Below are positions 52,957 to 61,504 of a stretch of 64,000 bases of DNA, piece after piece. The stretch lies in the NCBI RefSeq assembly GCF_027853335.1, contig NZ_JAFEUS010000002.1:1-64000 (forward strand). The letters are read 5' to 3'. Under the pieces are notes generated by a model, which did not search any database, was not told where the DNA came from, and saw only the letters and a list, made by a program, of their open reading frames with translations. Origin of the DNA: Leucobacter sp. UCMA 4100. Lineage in GTDB: Bacteria > Actinomycetota > Actinomycetes > Actinomycetales > Microbacteriaceae. The position numbers and the translations under genes were made by a program. Every line of letters begins with the position of its first letter. The first letter of the stretch is position 1.

Positions 52957-54444
52957 CTAACGAACTCCCTTGTTGACTAGAGGTGAGGACAGGATTTCTC
53001 TGGACAGTACAGCCGAGAAGTCGTGCTCGTCGTTTTCGCCGGCGTTGAGGAACAAGTCAACCTGCAATCCCTGGACCGGTTCCAAGTACACTTGCCTGGT
53101 TATTTCGACGTTCACATGACCGAGCATGGTCTGTACCAGAACCCATGGGTCTCCAAAGAGCATCCGGTACTCGCGCCGTTCCTCCGGCGTGATGCCAAGC
53201 CGGGTATCGGTGGCGTGGATGAGCGACACCAGCATTCTCAAAGCGAATGAGTGACGCAGCATGTGCGGAGTGCAGGCTATCGGAACCGACTGGGACCGAC
53301 AGCGTTGTGAAGCTGTACTGAACACCATCTCCCAGGTCATGTACTTCATCGGCAGACCCGATTCAGCCAGCCAGACCATTGCTGGCTCAAGCCCCGCATC
53401 GCCTTGGATGAACAGGCGTTCGCGTTCTTCGGCGTAGAGGTCGTCCAGCGAGCAAGCGGTCACGCGGCCGTTGTCATCGATGAGCTTGGCTCGGCGGTTT
53501 GCGTCCACGGACTGAAGCACCAGTTTGCCAGAAAGATTGTCGTACCGCCCCTCCTTCTGGGCCCGTGAAACAGCTTCTGCGCGAGTGGTCAACTTGTAGG
53601 CCCCGAGGCCTTGCAAGGCTGCCCTCGACACCCAGAAGTTACGACCTCGGCCTTTCGCCACTGCGGTCGCCAGCCGCGCCTGGTGGAAGTTCGTACGTTC
53701 TTGGAGTGCAGGGACCTCGCACCACAGCAGCGTTGCGCCTTCACGGAGCCGGAGCCCGGAATCCCAGAGCAGGTCGGCGAAACAGATGTTGCGGTCTTCG
53801 TTCCTCCCGCGCCAGTTGTGCCTCTGCCGGCCTTCCAAGTTGTAGCCGGACAAACCAACATGCTTCCACTGGCGGTAGGCCTCGGGGGTGAGCCACTTGA
53901 CCCGGTTGTTCCGGGCGTTCTTGGGCATCAGCGGTACAGATACACCGGCCCGGTTCGAGGAGCTGTCATCAGTGAACGTTTGAATGGGAGAGATGCGGAT
54001 GGTGCCGCGTCTAGCGTGCCACTCGTAGAATCGGCGGCAGGCTGCAAGCTCTCTGCTGAATTTGGCCCCAGAGATCCTGGAGGGATTCCGTTCATCGCGG
54101 CGACGCCAGTATTCGTAATCTTCAAATAGTTCGACTGTGCATTCTCGCCAGCCAATGTGCTGGCTGTACAGGAAGTTGAAGTGTGTGCGCAGATCCTTGG
54201 CGTAGGAAACTTGTGTCGCGCGGGATAGACGGCGGAACGACCGGTCGTGCAGATAGGCACTAACATCTAGGTCCGGGTAGCCATCGGGCTTGAGGAGGAA
54301 GAGCTCGTCGTTGCGAAGCCCCGCTTCCTCTTCTCGCTGGGCGAGATTCAGGAAATCTTCAGGCAGCCAGCTGGAAGGAGTGTCTGGTCGGCGTGGCCGG
54401 GCGCTGCGTAGTCTCCATCCGGCAATCTCGTCGTTGCTCGTCAT
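52957..54444 (-). CDS. Tyrosine recombinase, catalytic member of the trio
   Basis: 495-aa tyrosine recombinase with all catalytic residues: R232 in S-G-L-R-L-R, H394 and R397 in P-H-M-L-R-H, H443 in L-G-H and the nucleophile Y453. The N-terminal domain holds a SAM-like core-binding part (Y-A-K-D-L-R-T-H-F-N-F-L). It is the first gene of the set and starts 38 bp inside the right junction, on the same strand as the interrupted methyltransferase. AGGG precedes the ATG at modest distance. Confidence 0.88.
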   Translation of the reverse strand: MTSNDEIAGWRLRSARPRRPDTPSSWLPEDFLNLAQREEEAGLRNDELFLLKPDGYPDLDVSAYLHDRSFRRLSRATQVSYAKDLRTHFNFLYSQHIGWRECTVELFEDYEYWRRRDERNPSRISGAKFSRELAACRRFYEWHARRGTIRISPIQTFTDDSSSNRAGVSVPLMPKNARNNRVKWLTPEAYRQWKHVGLSGYNLEGRQRHNWRGRNEDRNICFADLLWDSGLRLREGATLLWCEVPALQERTNFHQARLATAVAKGRGRNFWVSRAALQGLGAYKLTTRAEAVSRAQKEGRYDNLSGKLVLQSVDANRRAKLIDDNGRVTACSLDDLYAEERERLFIQGDAGLEPAMVWLAESGLPMKYMTWEMVFSTASQRCRSQSVPIACTPHMLRHSFALRMLVSLIHATDTRLGITPEERREYRMLFGDPWVLVQTMLGHVNVEITRQVYLEPVQGLQVDLFLNAGENDEHDFSAVLSREILSSPLVNKGVR

Positions 54445-54481
54445 GGCAGCACCCTACACCCCAACACGGACATTTTGGAGG

Positions 54482-54490
54482 GAAGGGCGG
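54482..54490. repeat. Right junction of the island (att-like repeat copy)
   Basis: GAAGGGCGG, 8 of 9 bases shared with the left junction repeat. It lies in the PPF codons of the N-terminal methyltransferase half. Confidence 0.65.
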
Positions 54491-55171
54491 GTTGGTGACC
54501 ACGAGATCGAAGGTTTCGCCCGCGACCGGGTCGAAGAGATCGCCGAGGCGTACCTCGATGTTTTCGACCTCATTGAGCACCGCATTAGCGCGAGCAAACA
54601 TGATGGCACGCTCTGAGACGTCGGTTGCGACGACTTGGTCTGCGTGCTGAGCCACAATGAGGGCCACGACTCCGCAACCGGTACCGATTTCAAGCGCACT
54701 GGCAACGGCATGGTGCGGGATGGCTTCAATGAGCGAGCGAGTCGCCCCACCAACGCCCATGACGTGATCGGGACGAGCTTCGGCCTGTCGCAGATGGTCG
54801 TCGAGATCGGAAAGAATAAACCACGACCCGAAGGGTGTGAGGCTCACGGCAGCACGTACGGTCGAATCGTTGCGACCGGTGCTCACAAGCCCGAGCGTCT
54901 CAGCTCCCTCGAGACCGAGCGAAGAGAAAGCCTCTGAAGCTTCAGTGCGCGACACGTCGAGCCCAAGCGCGAATAACCTCATGAGCGTGAGCGTCGCGGC
55001 ATCGATCTGCCCCGCGTGCTCGCGATCAGCGAGTTCGCGCTGCGCAGGAAAAACGATTCCCCTGCGCAGCGCGTCGCGAGCGTCGGCAGCGACGAACGCT
55101 TCAAACTGTTCAGCCGTGTATGAAGACCGCAGAAGGTCTTCGCGAAGACGGTTCAGCGCTGCTGGCTGCAC
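54482..55171 (-). pseudogene. N-terminal half of the methyltransferase split by the island
   Basis: About 230 residues of a class I SAM methyltransferase: a GTG start at 55171 (V-Q-P-A-A-L-N-R-L, 5 nt after the SDR stop), an N-terminal helical domain, SAM motif I A-L-E-I-G-T-G-C-G-V-V-A-L and motif IV D-L-V-V-T-N-P-P-F. Then the frame enters the island and stops at 54359 after about 41 foreign residues. With the fragment at 42173-43036 the original would have N-P-P-F-V-I-S-P. The frame open upstream of 55171 overlaps the SDR gene and is not used. Confidence 0.88.
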
Positions 55172-55175
55172 GAGG

Positions 55176-55946
55176 CTACTTCGCGACGGGAGCGAAGCCC
55201 GAGACGTCACCGACGTAGCGGGTGTTGTTCTCGGCGATGGGCTCGACCGCCGCGAGAGCGACCTCGGCGGCGAACTCAGCGACGTTGTACAGCTTGCCGG
55301 CCGACTCGCGGCGCTCTGAGATCGCACCGGGGTTCGAACGCTCGAGCAGGGTCGCGGTGATCGTGCCCTCAATCATGTCACCTGAGACGACAACGAACTC
55401 AATGCCGCGCTCGGCGAGGCCCGGGATTCGCTCGCGCAGAGCGTCTTCACCGGCACGTTTCGAGAGCGCTACTGGTTCGTACTCGGGCATCGTTGGGGTC
55501 GTGTGAATGAAGTGTGCCTGGTGGCTCGTGACGAACACAACGCGTGAGCCCTCGTGCATGAGCGGTAGCGCCGCGTCGAGCATGGCGAGCTGTGCATCAC
55601 GGTTGAGCTTGAGCGCGTAGTCTTCAGCCATGCCGCCCTCCATGCCTCCGGAGGCGTTGAGCACGAGCACATCGAGCTGGCCGTACTGGGCCTTGACCTC
55701 GGCCATCATGCCGCCAACCGATTCAGGGTCAGTGAGGTCGGCACCGATCACGAGTGCCTCGACGCCTTTCTCACGAAGGCTGCTCGCGAGCTTCTCGGCG
55801 CGCGCAGCCTTGTTGCGGTAGTTGATAACGACGTTCGCGCCAGCCTCGGCAAAGTATGTGGTCGTGTCGGCGCCGATGCCACGCGATGAACCGGTTACAA
55901 GAACGTTTTTACCGGCGAGCTGGCCAGGCGCGAGAGGGTTAGTCAC
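55176..55946 (-). CDS. SDR family oxidoreductase with altered active site
   Basis: 256-aa SDR protein. The cofactor loop T-G-S-S-R-G-I-G is near residues 18-25 and N-A-S-G-G replaces the usual NAG. The Lys in L-S-K-R-A-G-E is present, but the Tyr four residues before it is Val (V-A-L-S-K), and the nearest Tyr is in E-Y-E-P three residues earlier. Catalysis may be changed or lost. It lies between lnt and the split methyltransferase on the same strand. I recall related actinobacterial proteins with the same Y-E-P-V-A motif, unverified. Confidence 0.8.
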   Translation of the reverse strand: MTNPLAPGQLAGKNVLVTGSSRGIGADTTTYFAEAGANVVINYRNKAARAEKLASSLREKGVEALVIGADLTDPESVGGMMAEVKAQYGQLDVLVLNASGGMEGGMAEDYALKLNRDAQLAMLDAALPLMHEGSRVVFVTSHQAHFIHTTPTMPEYEPVALSKRAGEDALRERIPGLAERGIEFVVVSGDMIEGTITATLLERSNPGAISERRESAGKLYNVAEFAAEVALAAVEPIAENNTRYVGDVSGFAPVAK

Positions 55947-55961
55947 AGTTGTCTCCTGAGG

Positions 55962-57509
55962 TTATTTCGAATTCTTCAATCGTATCAGCGTGCATGCCAG
56001 CGAGAGCATGCCAAGGGTGATGAACAGGCCAGCGATGGGTGTGCCGAGCCGCACGGCGGGGGTCGTGCCAGTCACGAGAGGCACTGCGGCTTCCATGGCA
56101 CCGGGTTGCCAAGGCTCAACCGATGCCAGAACGCTGCCGTCGGGCGCGATGATCTCGCTCGTTGCAACGGTCGAGATATTCACGACGGCGCGTCCCGTCT
56201 CTACGGCACGCAACCGTGCAATAAATACCTGTTGCTCGCTCTGATCAGTCGTGCCGAAATCGGCGTTGTTCGTTTGCGCGAAGATGACCTGGGCCCCCTC
56301 GCCCACCATCATGCGCGCCATGTCGTCAAAAACAATGTCAAAGCAGATTGCGATGCCCGCCTGCAATGAGCCCACTGGCAGTACCGTTTCGGTTGCGCCG
56401 TGCTGGTACTCGAGCTGCACCATATCGACGAGGTCGGGAACGATCGCGTGATAAAACGCACGGTTGGGCATGTACTCGGCGAAGGGAACGGGGTGACGCT
56501 TGTCAAAGCGCGGCATCGCTCTCGAATCGGGTTCAACGACGAGCGACGAGTTCGTGTAGGTGCGCTCGCTTTGCGGCCCCTCACCGAGAATTGTTCCAGC
56601 AACAATAGGCGCATCGGCAAGGCGAGCAAGAGCGCGCACGCGCTGGAGGTTGCGCGGGTTGTCGATGAGCCCGTATTCGGCGCTGTTTTCTGGCCATACA
56701 ACCGCGTCAACCGGCGTGTTCGAGGTCTCGAGCCAACGCTGTGTCTCACGAATGTGGTCGGCGATGACGTCGCCGTTCTCACGGTCGTCGAACACGCCAG
56801 AGCGAGAATTGCCCTGAATGCCCACGATGCGGGCGGTATCGGTCACCTCAAGCGCGGCTGGCGGCACGAACGATGCCGCACCAATGGTAGCCGCCACGGC
56901 CACGAGAGCCACGGGAGCATGGAACACGCGCGGACGCGCAAAAAAGACGGCAACGGGAACCGCCATGAACATCACGATGAGCCCCGTGAGCCCGGCAAAG
57001 CCTACGTATGAGACGAGTGAGAGCAACGGCCCCTCAGCCTGGGTGTGTGCGAGTCGACCCCAGGCGAAGCCGCCGTACGGGAACGTCGACTGAACGCCTT
57101 CGCGAGCGACCCAAAGACCGGCAACGCTCACCACCTGCAGCGTCACCGTCATGAGCACGCTAAAGCCACGTTGCGAAAGACTACTCGTGACCCGCGAGAT
57201 CGCTCCGCCCATGAGCACGAACCAGAGCACCATCGCACCGCTCAGCGCCGCCCAGGGAATAAGCCCCAAGTACAGTGTGAGCCAATCGATGAGCGGCAGC
57301 CACAGGGCCGCCCCAGCAATAAGACCGAGCCAGAGCCCATGGCGACCCTTCTGGTTCCAGAGGGCGGCAAGAGTCGCGAGTACCCCGGCGAAGGCGCTGA
57401 TCCACAGCGAATGGCCCGGGTAAGAGAGCATGATGAGCAGCCCTCCCGCAGCCGCGAGCGGCGCGGCAAAGATGAGCGGTACCCGGCGAAGGGTGGGCTT
57501 TTCGGTCAC
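55962..57509 (-). CDS. lnt: Apolipoprotein N-acyltransferase Lnt
   Basis: 515-aa membrane enzyme that N-acylates the first cysteine of lipoproteins. The catalytic triad of the nitrilase domain is present: Glu in W-P-E-N-S, Lys in F-D-K-R-H-P-V-P-F-A-E-Y and Cys in I-C-F-D-I-V-F. About six to eight helices precede it, and one follows (about residues 490-508). In actinobacteria Lnt may be fused to a mannosyltransferase; here it stands alone. It overlaps helY by 4 nt. Confidence 0.92.
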   Translation of the reverse strand: MTEKPTLRRVPLIFAAPLAAAGGLLIMLSYPGHSLWISAFAGVLATLAALWNQKGRHGLWLGLIAGAALWLPLIDWLTLYLGLIPWAALSGAMVLWFVLMGGAISRVTSSLSQRGFSVLMTVTLQVVSVAGLWVAREGVQSTFPYGGFAWGRLAHTQAEGPLLSLVSYVGFAGLTGLIVMFMAVPVAVFFARPRVFHAPVALVAVAATIGAASFVPPAALEVTDTARIVGIQGNSRSGVFDDRENGDVIADHIRETQRWLETSNTPVDAVVWPENSAEYGLIDNPRNLQRVRALARLADAPIVAGTILGEGPQSERTYTNSSLVVEPDSRAMPRFDKRHPVPFAEYMPNRAFYHAIVPDLVDMVQLEYQHGATETVLPVGSLQAGIAICFDIVFDDMARMMVGEGAQVIFAQTNNADFGTTDQSEQQVFIARLRAVETGRAVVNISTVATSEIIAPDGSVLASVEPWQPGAMEAAVPLVTGTTPAVRLGTPIAGLFITLGMLSLACTLIRLKNSK

Positions 57510-59704
57510 GCCGTGGCCTTTGACGAAGCGATGATGCCCCTATCGATGAGGTTTCTGGCTTCGCGTGCGCGCTCTGCGAGCGGGTGGTCGAGGCCTGCAA
57601 TCTGATCGAGCAGGTCGATGGTCTGTTTCGTCACGCGAACCATGTCACCAGGGATCAGGTGGGTGCGCTCGAGCGTTTCTTCCATCGTGCGGCCTGAGGC
57701 CCACACGTGCATGGCCTGCATGAGGCCTGGGTGTGGCCGCTCTTTGAGGGGCAGGTGATGCTGTTCTTCGAGCCCGTCGAGCCTCGCCCAGTGATCGAGC
57801 GTGTCGGCATAGGCATTGCGCAGGGCCTCGCCGGGAATGCGCGGCTCCCACCCCTCGTCTTCGCGTCGCGGCTCGTACACGACGCCCGCGGCGAGTGAGG
57901 CAAGCTGTGGCGGTGTGAGTGCGTTCCACACGCCATAGCGCAGGCACTCGGCAACGAGCAGGTCGCGCTCGCCATAGAGCCGACGCAGCAGCTCGCCGTG
58001 CTGCGTCGGCTTCAGTGTTTCGCCCGTGTCGTCGAGATAGCCGAGACTCTCGAGCACGAGGGTCACGCGGTCGAATACCCGCGCAATCGTGCTCGTTCGA
58101 CGGCTGACCTGGCGCACCTTGCGGTCGGTCTCGCGCTTGAGCTTCGCGTAGCGGCGCTTCCACCGTTCGCGATCGGCTCCCTTGGCCCGTTGCATCGCCC
58201 GCTCGTAGCCCGCGAGCGACTTCTGCTGGTCCTGCGCCTCTTGCGCGAGCGTCACCATGTCTTTGTCGGCCTGGAACTGCGCGAACGATCGCTCGAGCGT
58301 CTCGCGTACCTGTTCGACGGTGTCGCGTTCGAGCAGGTTGACGGCCATGTTGTAGGTGGGCCGAAAGCTCGACTTCAGCGGGTAGAGGCGCTTCGACGCG
58401 AGGCCCGCGATGACGTCGAGGTCTTGCCTGCTCTCCCACGAGATGATCGCGTGGCCCTCGGTATCGATGCCACGTCGGCCAGCGCGGCCCGTGAGCTGCG
58501 TGTACTCACCCGGCGTGAGCGGAACACGCGTCTCGCCGTTGAACTTATCGAGCTGCTCGATCGTGACGCTCTTCGCCGGCATGTTGATACCGAGCGCGAG
58601 GGTCTCGGTCGCAAAGACGAGCTTCACGAGCCGCGACTGGAAAAGCGTTTCGACGATCGACTTAAACTGCGGGATGAGCCCGGCGTGGTGCGCCGCGACG
58701 CCACGCTCAAGGCCCGAGAGCCAGGCGTTGTATCCGAGAACCGAGAGGTCGTCGCGCGAAAAGCCACGTAGCTCATGCTTGACGATGCGGCGGATCGCGT
58801 CGCGCTCCTCCTTCGTCGTGAGCCTCACGCCGTCTTGCAGGCAGCGCATGACCGCCATGTCGCAACCTTTGCGGCTGAAGATGAAGACGATGCCCGGCAA
58901 GAGTTTTGCCTCGTCGAGCATGTGGGCGAGTCTGCCGTGCTGAATGCGGTTGCGTCTCGTGAAGCTACCCCGGCCTCCCCCACGTCGATCGCTTTCGCTG
59001 CCACGCTCCATGCGCACGAGCTCACGGTTGAGTTTGCCGCGCTGTGCGAGCTCGCCATCGCGGTCGACAAAGAGCGGGTACATCGTGTCTTTGACCATGA
59101 CGTGCTGAAAGAGCGGAACGGGCCGGTGCTCAGAAACGATGACCTCGGTGTTGCCGCGCACGGTGTGCAGCCAGTCACCAAACTCCTCGGCGTTCGAGAC
59201 CGTCGCCGAGAGTGAGACGAGCTTCACGTGCGGGGGCAGGTGCAAAATGACCTCTTCCCAAACCGCGCCACGAAAACGGTCGGCGAGGTAGTGCACCTCA
59301 TCGAGAATCACGTATGCGAGATCGTCGAGGTCTTTCGAGCCCTCGTAAATCATGTTGCGCAGCACCTCGGTCGTCATGACCGTGATGGGCGCGTTGCCAC
59401 GAAGGTTCGTGTCTCCCGTGAGCAGGCCTACCTCGTCGTCGCCGTACTCGGCGCGAAGCTCATGAAACTTCTGGTTCGAGAGCGCCTTAATTGGGGCCGT
59501 GTAGAACACGCGCCCCTGTTCCCTGCCCCGAGCGAGCCAGATCGCGAACTCGGCGATGGTCGTCTTCCCGGCGCCGGTCGGTGCTGCGACGAGCACGCTC
59601 TTGCCGCGGTCGAGTGACTCGCAGGCGGCGAGCTGAAACGCATCGAGCGGGTACTTCAGTCGTTCTTGGAACTCGGTGAGGTCGTGGCTCAGTGGCTCAG
59701 TCAT
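57506..59704 (-). CDS. helY: Ski2-like DEAD/DEAH helicase HelY
   Basis: 732-aa SF2 helicase of the Ski2/Mtr4 group. Walker A is A-A-P-T-G-A-G-K-T-T (about residue 41), the DEVH box in I-L-D-E-V-H-Y-L-A-D near 138, S-A-T near 168 and motif VI Q-L-T-G-R-A-G-R-R-G near 412. A DSHCT-like C-terminal part follows (Y-A-D-T-L-D-H-W region). It is shorter than the roughly 900-aa mycobacterial form. It overlaps tatC and lnt by 4 nt on both sides. Confidence 0.92.
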   Translation of the reverse strand: MTEPLSHDLTEFQERLKYPLDAFQLAACESLDRGKSVLVAAPTGAGKTTIAEFAIWLARGREQGRVFYTAPIKALSNQKFHELRAEYGDDEVGLLTGDTNLRGNAPITVMTTEVLRNMIYEGSKDLDDLAYVILDEVHYLADRFRGAVWEEVILHLPPHVKLVSLSATVSNAEEFGDWLHTVRGNTEVIVSEHRPVPLFQHVMVKDTMYPLFVDRDGELAQRGKLNRELVRMERGSESDRRGGGRGSFTRRNRIQHGRLAHMLDEAKLLPGIVFIFSRKGCDMAVMRCLQDGVRLTTKEERDAIRRIVKHELRGFSRDDLSVLGYNAWLSGLERGVAAHHAGLIPQFKSIVETLFQSRLVKLVFATETLALGINMPAKSVTIEQLDKFNGETRVPLTPGEYTQLTGRAGRRGIDTEGHAIISWESRQDLDVIAGLASKRLYPLKSSFRPTYNMAVNLLERDTVEQVRETLERSFAQFQADKDMVTLAQEAQDQQKSLAGYERAMQRAKGADRERWKRRYAKLKRETDRKVRQVSRRTSTIARVFDRVTLVLESLGYLDDTGETLKPTQHGELLRRLYGERDLLVAECLRYGVWNALTPPQLASLAAGVVYEPRREDEGWEPRIPGEALRNAYADTLDHWARLDGLEEQHHLPLKERPHPGLMQAMHVWASGRTMEETLERTHLIPGDMVRVTKQTIDLLDQIAGLDHPLAERAREARNLIDRGIIASSKATA

Positions 59705-60495
59705 AGGTCGTACTCGGCAAACTCTTCGGTCATGCGTTTCTCGTGCCTTCGATCGTGAATGTACGCGATCAACGCTGCAATGAAGTACAGCAAGATCATG
59801 GGAACCGCGAGCAAGAACATGCTCACGAGGTCAGCAGCTGGCGTCGTGATACCAGCGAAGAGAATGATCGCGAGAATGGCGACTCGCCAGGATTTAATGA
59901 TCGACTTGGCCGAAAACACGCCGATGAAGTTGAGAAGCACGATAAACACGGGCATAACGAAGCCGATACCCACCGCGAGCATGAGTTTGAAGGCGAGGTC
60001 AAGGTACGAGCGCGCCGTCAGCAGTGCAGGGTCTTCGGCGGGTGCGAAGCTGATGAGCAGGCGCACAATGTTCGGGAACACGAGCCAGCCCGCGTAAATG
60101 CCGGCGAGAAAGAGCGGAATGGCCGAGCCGAAGAAACCCACGGTGTAGAGCTTCTCGCGCTTCGTAAGGCCTGGAGCAAAGAAGGCCCAGATCTGGTAGA
60201 GCCATACGGGCGAGGCAATGATGACCGCGATGAAGAGCGCGATCTGCACCTGCAGATCAAAGGCGCTCGTCACATCGCCGTAGTTGATCGCGGCGAGCCT
60301 TCCGGTCGATTCCTCAATATCTTTGATCGGCCGGCGCAGCACGTCCCAGACATACATCTTGAGGAACCAGCCAGCGATCAGGCCCACCATGATCGCGATC
60401 GCCGAAATGAGCAGCCGTTTGCGAAGCTCTAAAAAGTGCTCGGCAAGGCTCATGCGGGCTTCCCCGCGCCCCCTTTTTCGTTTCGTTTTGGCCAC
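59701..60495 (-). CDS. tatC: Twin-arginine translocase subunit TatC
   Basis: 264-aa receptor subunit of the Tat export pathway with six helices. The N-terminal H-F-L-E-L-R-K-R-L and the conserved Glu in F-K-L-M-L-A-V-G-I-G-F-V-M-P region are as in TatC, and a Lys/Arg-rich tail ends the protein. The GTG at 60495 lies 6 nt after TACACT, so a leaderless start; an internal ATG at 60453 would remove the basic N-terminus. No tatA gene precedes it here, as would be usual. Confidence 0.93.
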   Translation of the reverse strand: MAKTKRKRGRGEARMSLAEHFLELRKRLLISAIAIMVGLIAGWFLKMYVWDVLRRPIKDIEESTGRLAAINYGDVTSAFDLQVQIALFIAVIIASPVWLYQIWAFFAPGLTKREKLYTVGFFGSAIPLFLAGIYAGWLVFPNIVRLLISFAPAEDPALLTARSYLDLAFKLMLAVGIGFVMPVFIVLLNFIGVFSAKSIIKSWRVAILAIILFAGITTPAADLVSMFLLAVPMILLYFIAALIAYIHDRRHEKRMTEEFAEYDL

Positions 60496-60499
60496 CGGT

Positions 60500-61504
60500 T
60501 TAGTGTACCGAATCTTTTGCCGTGCCAGCCTGAGGCCACGCTCCGCCTGCGGCACGAGCAACCTGGGTGGCCCAGTCGGCGACGAGTCTGCGCAGCTGCG
60601 GAGGCTGCGTGAGTTCAATGAGGCCTGGAGCAAGGCTCACAAGCGTAATCGCCCTTGCTTCGTGCATGAGTGACACTCGTACGCGTGCCCTGCCGTCGGC
60701 TTCGGTGCCGAGCATCTCGGGATCCCACGGGGTCAGTCGATACAGCACGGTTTCATCGACGAGCACCTCGGCCTCGATTCCAGCCTCGGTCGCCTCGCGT
60801 GTGAGGCCTTCGTGCTCGATCGGGTGTGTCTGCGGCGCCTCGAGCACTTCAAGCCCCATCGCGAGGTCGACCCGGAATGTGCGCATGGCTTCTCGGTCGT
60901 GACACCAACCCTCGAAGCACCAGGCGCCCTGCAGCTGAAACAGTCGGTGCACGTCGATGATGCGTTCAGAAGCGACATCGTTTGCGCCGCGGTACGAAAA
61001 CGCGAGCTGCTTACCAGCCACGATCGCTTCGTCGGCGACCGCGAGTCGATCAGCAAGCGGATCATCGCCGGTGCTCACCGAGAGCGTCGTCGGCTCTGCG
61101 GTGGTTGCGAGCCGCAGTTTCTCCTCGGCAGATTTGGCGATTTCTCGTTGCTCAGGCGTCAGCAGTGCTTTCATCGAGTGCAAGCCGGCAAGAATCGCAG
61201 ACGCCTGAGTCGAGGTAAACCGTGGCGTTCCATCAACACCGACGACGTGCTTCAGATGCACAATACCGTCGAGTTCAAGAGCGTCCCAGTCAAGGTCATA
61301 GAGGTCCTGGTGCTGGTAGGTCGCCGATTCACCGGGTATCCCGGCGGTGCCGATGAACTCGACGAGTCTCCGTACCTGCTTTTCGGATACGCCGAAGTGC
61401 TGCGCGAGGTCGCCGAGCTCGGTCGGACCGTTCGCCCTGAGGTATGCGATGAGGTTCAGCAACAGCGAAACCTTCTCTGGAGTCGTCCAGGCGGTGGTCG
61501 TCAC
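60500..61504 (-). CDS. pafC: WYL-domain transcriptional regulator PafC
   Basis: 334-aa WYL-domain regulator with an N-terminal HTH (E-L-G-D-L-A-Q-H-F-G-V-S-E-K-Q-V-R-R-L) and a middle WYL domain (R-L-F-Q-L-Q-G-A-W-C-F-E-G-W). It pairs with PafB, whose ATGA overlap puts it in one operon. PafBC activates DNA-damage genes in mycobacteria independently of LexA. Ends 5 nt upstream of the tatC start, with no room for tatA. Confidence 0.9.
   Translation of the reverse strand: MTTTAWTTPEKVSLLLNLIAYLRANGPTELGDLAQHFGVSEKQVRRLVEFIGTAGIPGESATYQHQDLYDLDWDALELDGIVHLKHVVGVDGTPRFTSTQASAILAGLHSMKALLTPEQREIAKSAEEKLRLATTAEPTTLSVSTGDDPLADRLAVADEAIVAGKQLAFSYRGANDVASERIIDVHRLFQLQGAWCFEGWCHDREAMRTFRVDLAMGLEVLEAPQTHPIEHEGLTREATEAGIEAEVLVDETVLYRLTPWDPEMLGTEADGRARVRVSLMHEARAITLVSLAPGLIELTQPPQLRRLVADWATQVARAAGGAWPQAGTAKDSVH
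60502..60507 (-). promoter_or_regulatory. -10 box TACACT, leaderless-type start for tatC
   Basis: TACACT on the minus strand lies 6 nt before the tatC GTG and overlaps the end of pafC, so tatC may have its own promoter inside the operon. Confidence 0.5.

Larger units (their letters stand above)
43037..54481. mobile_element. Tyrosine-recombinase island carrying a restriction-modification operon
   Basis: About 11.45 kb lying inside the methyltransferase gene, with coding content unlike its flanks. It has a defence-type operon (43394-48630, plus strand) and three tyrosine-recombinase-type genes plus a small coiled-coil gene (48635-54444, minus strand) in tandem with ATGA or near overlaps. The layout resembles Tn554 and GIsul2-type elements. 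Inside the ends, TTCCCT occurs in inverted orientation (43037-43042 plus; 54484-54479 minus). Confidence 0.88.

Noticed and set aside
53611-54129. 172-codon frame antisense to the first recombinase
   Set aside because: Lies fully inside the recombinase gene, which has all catalytic residues; no ribosome site.
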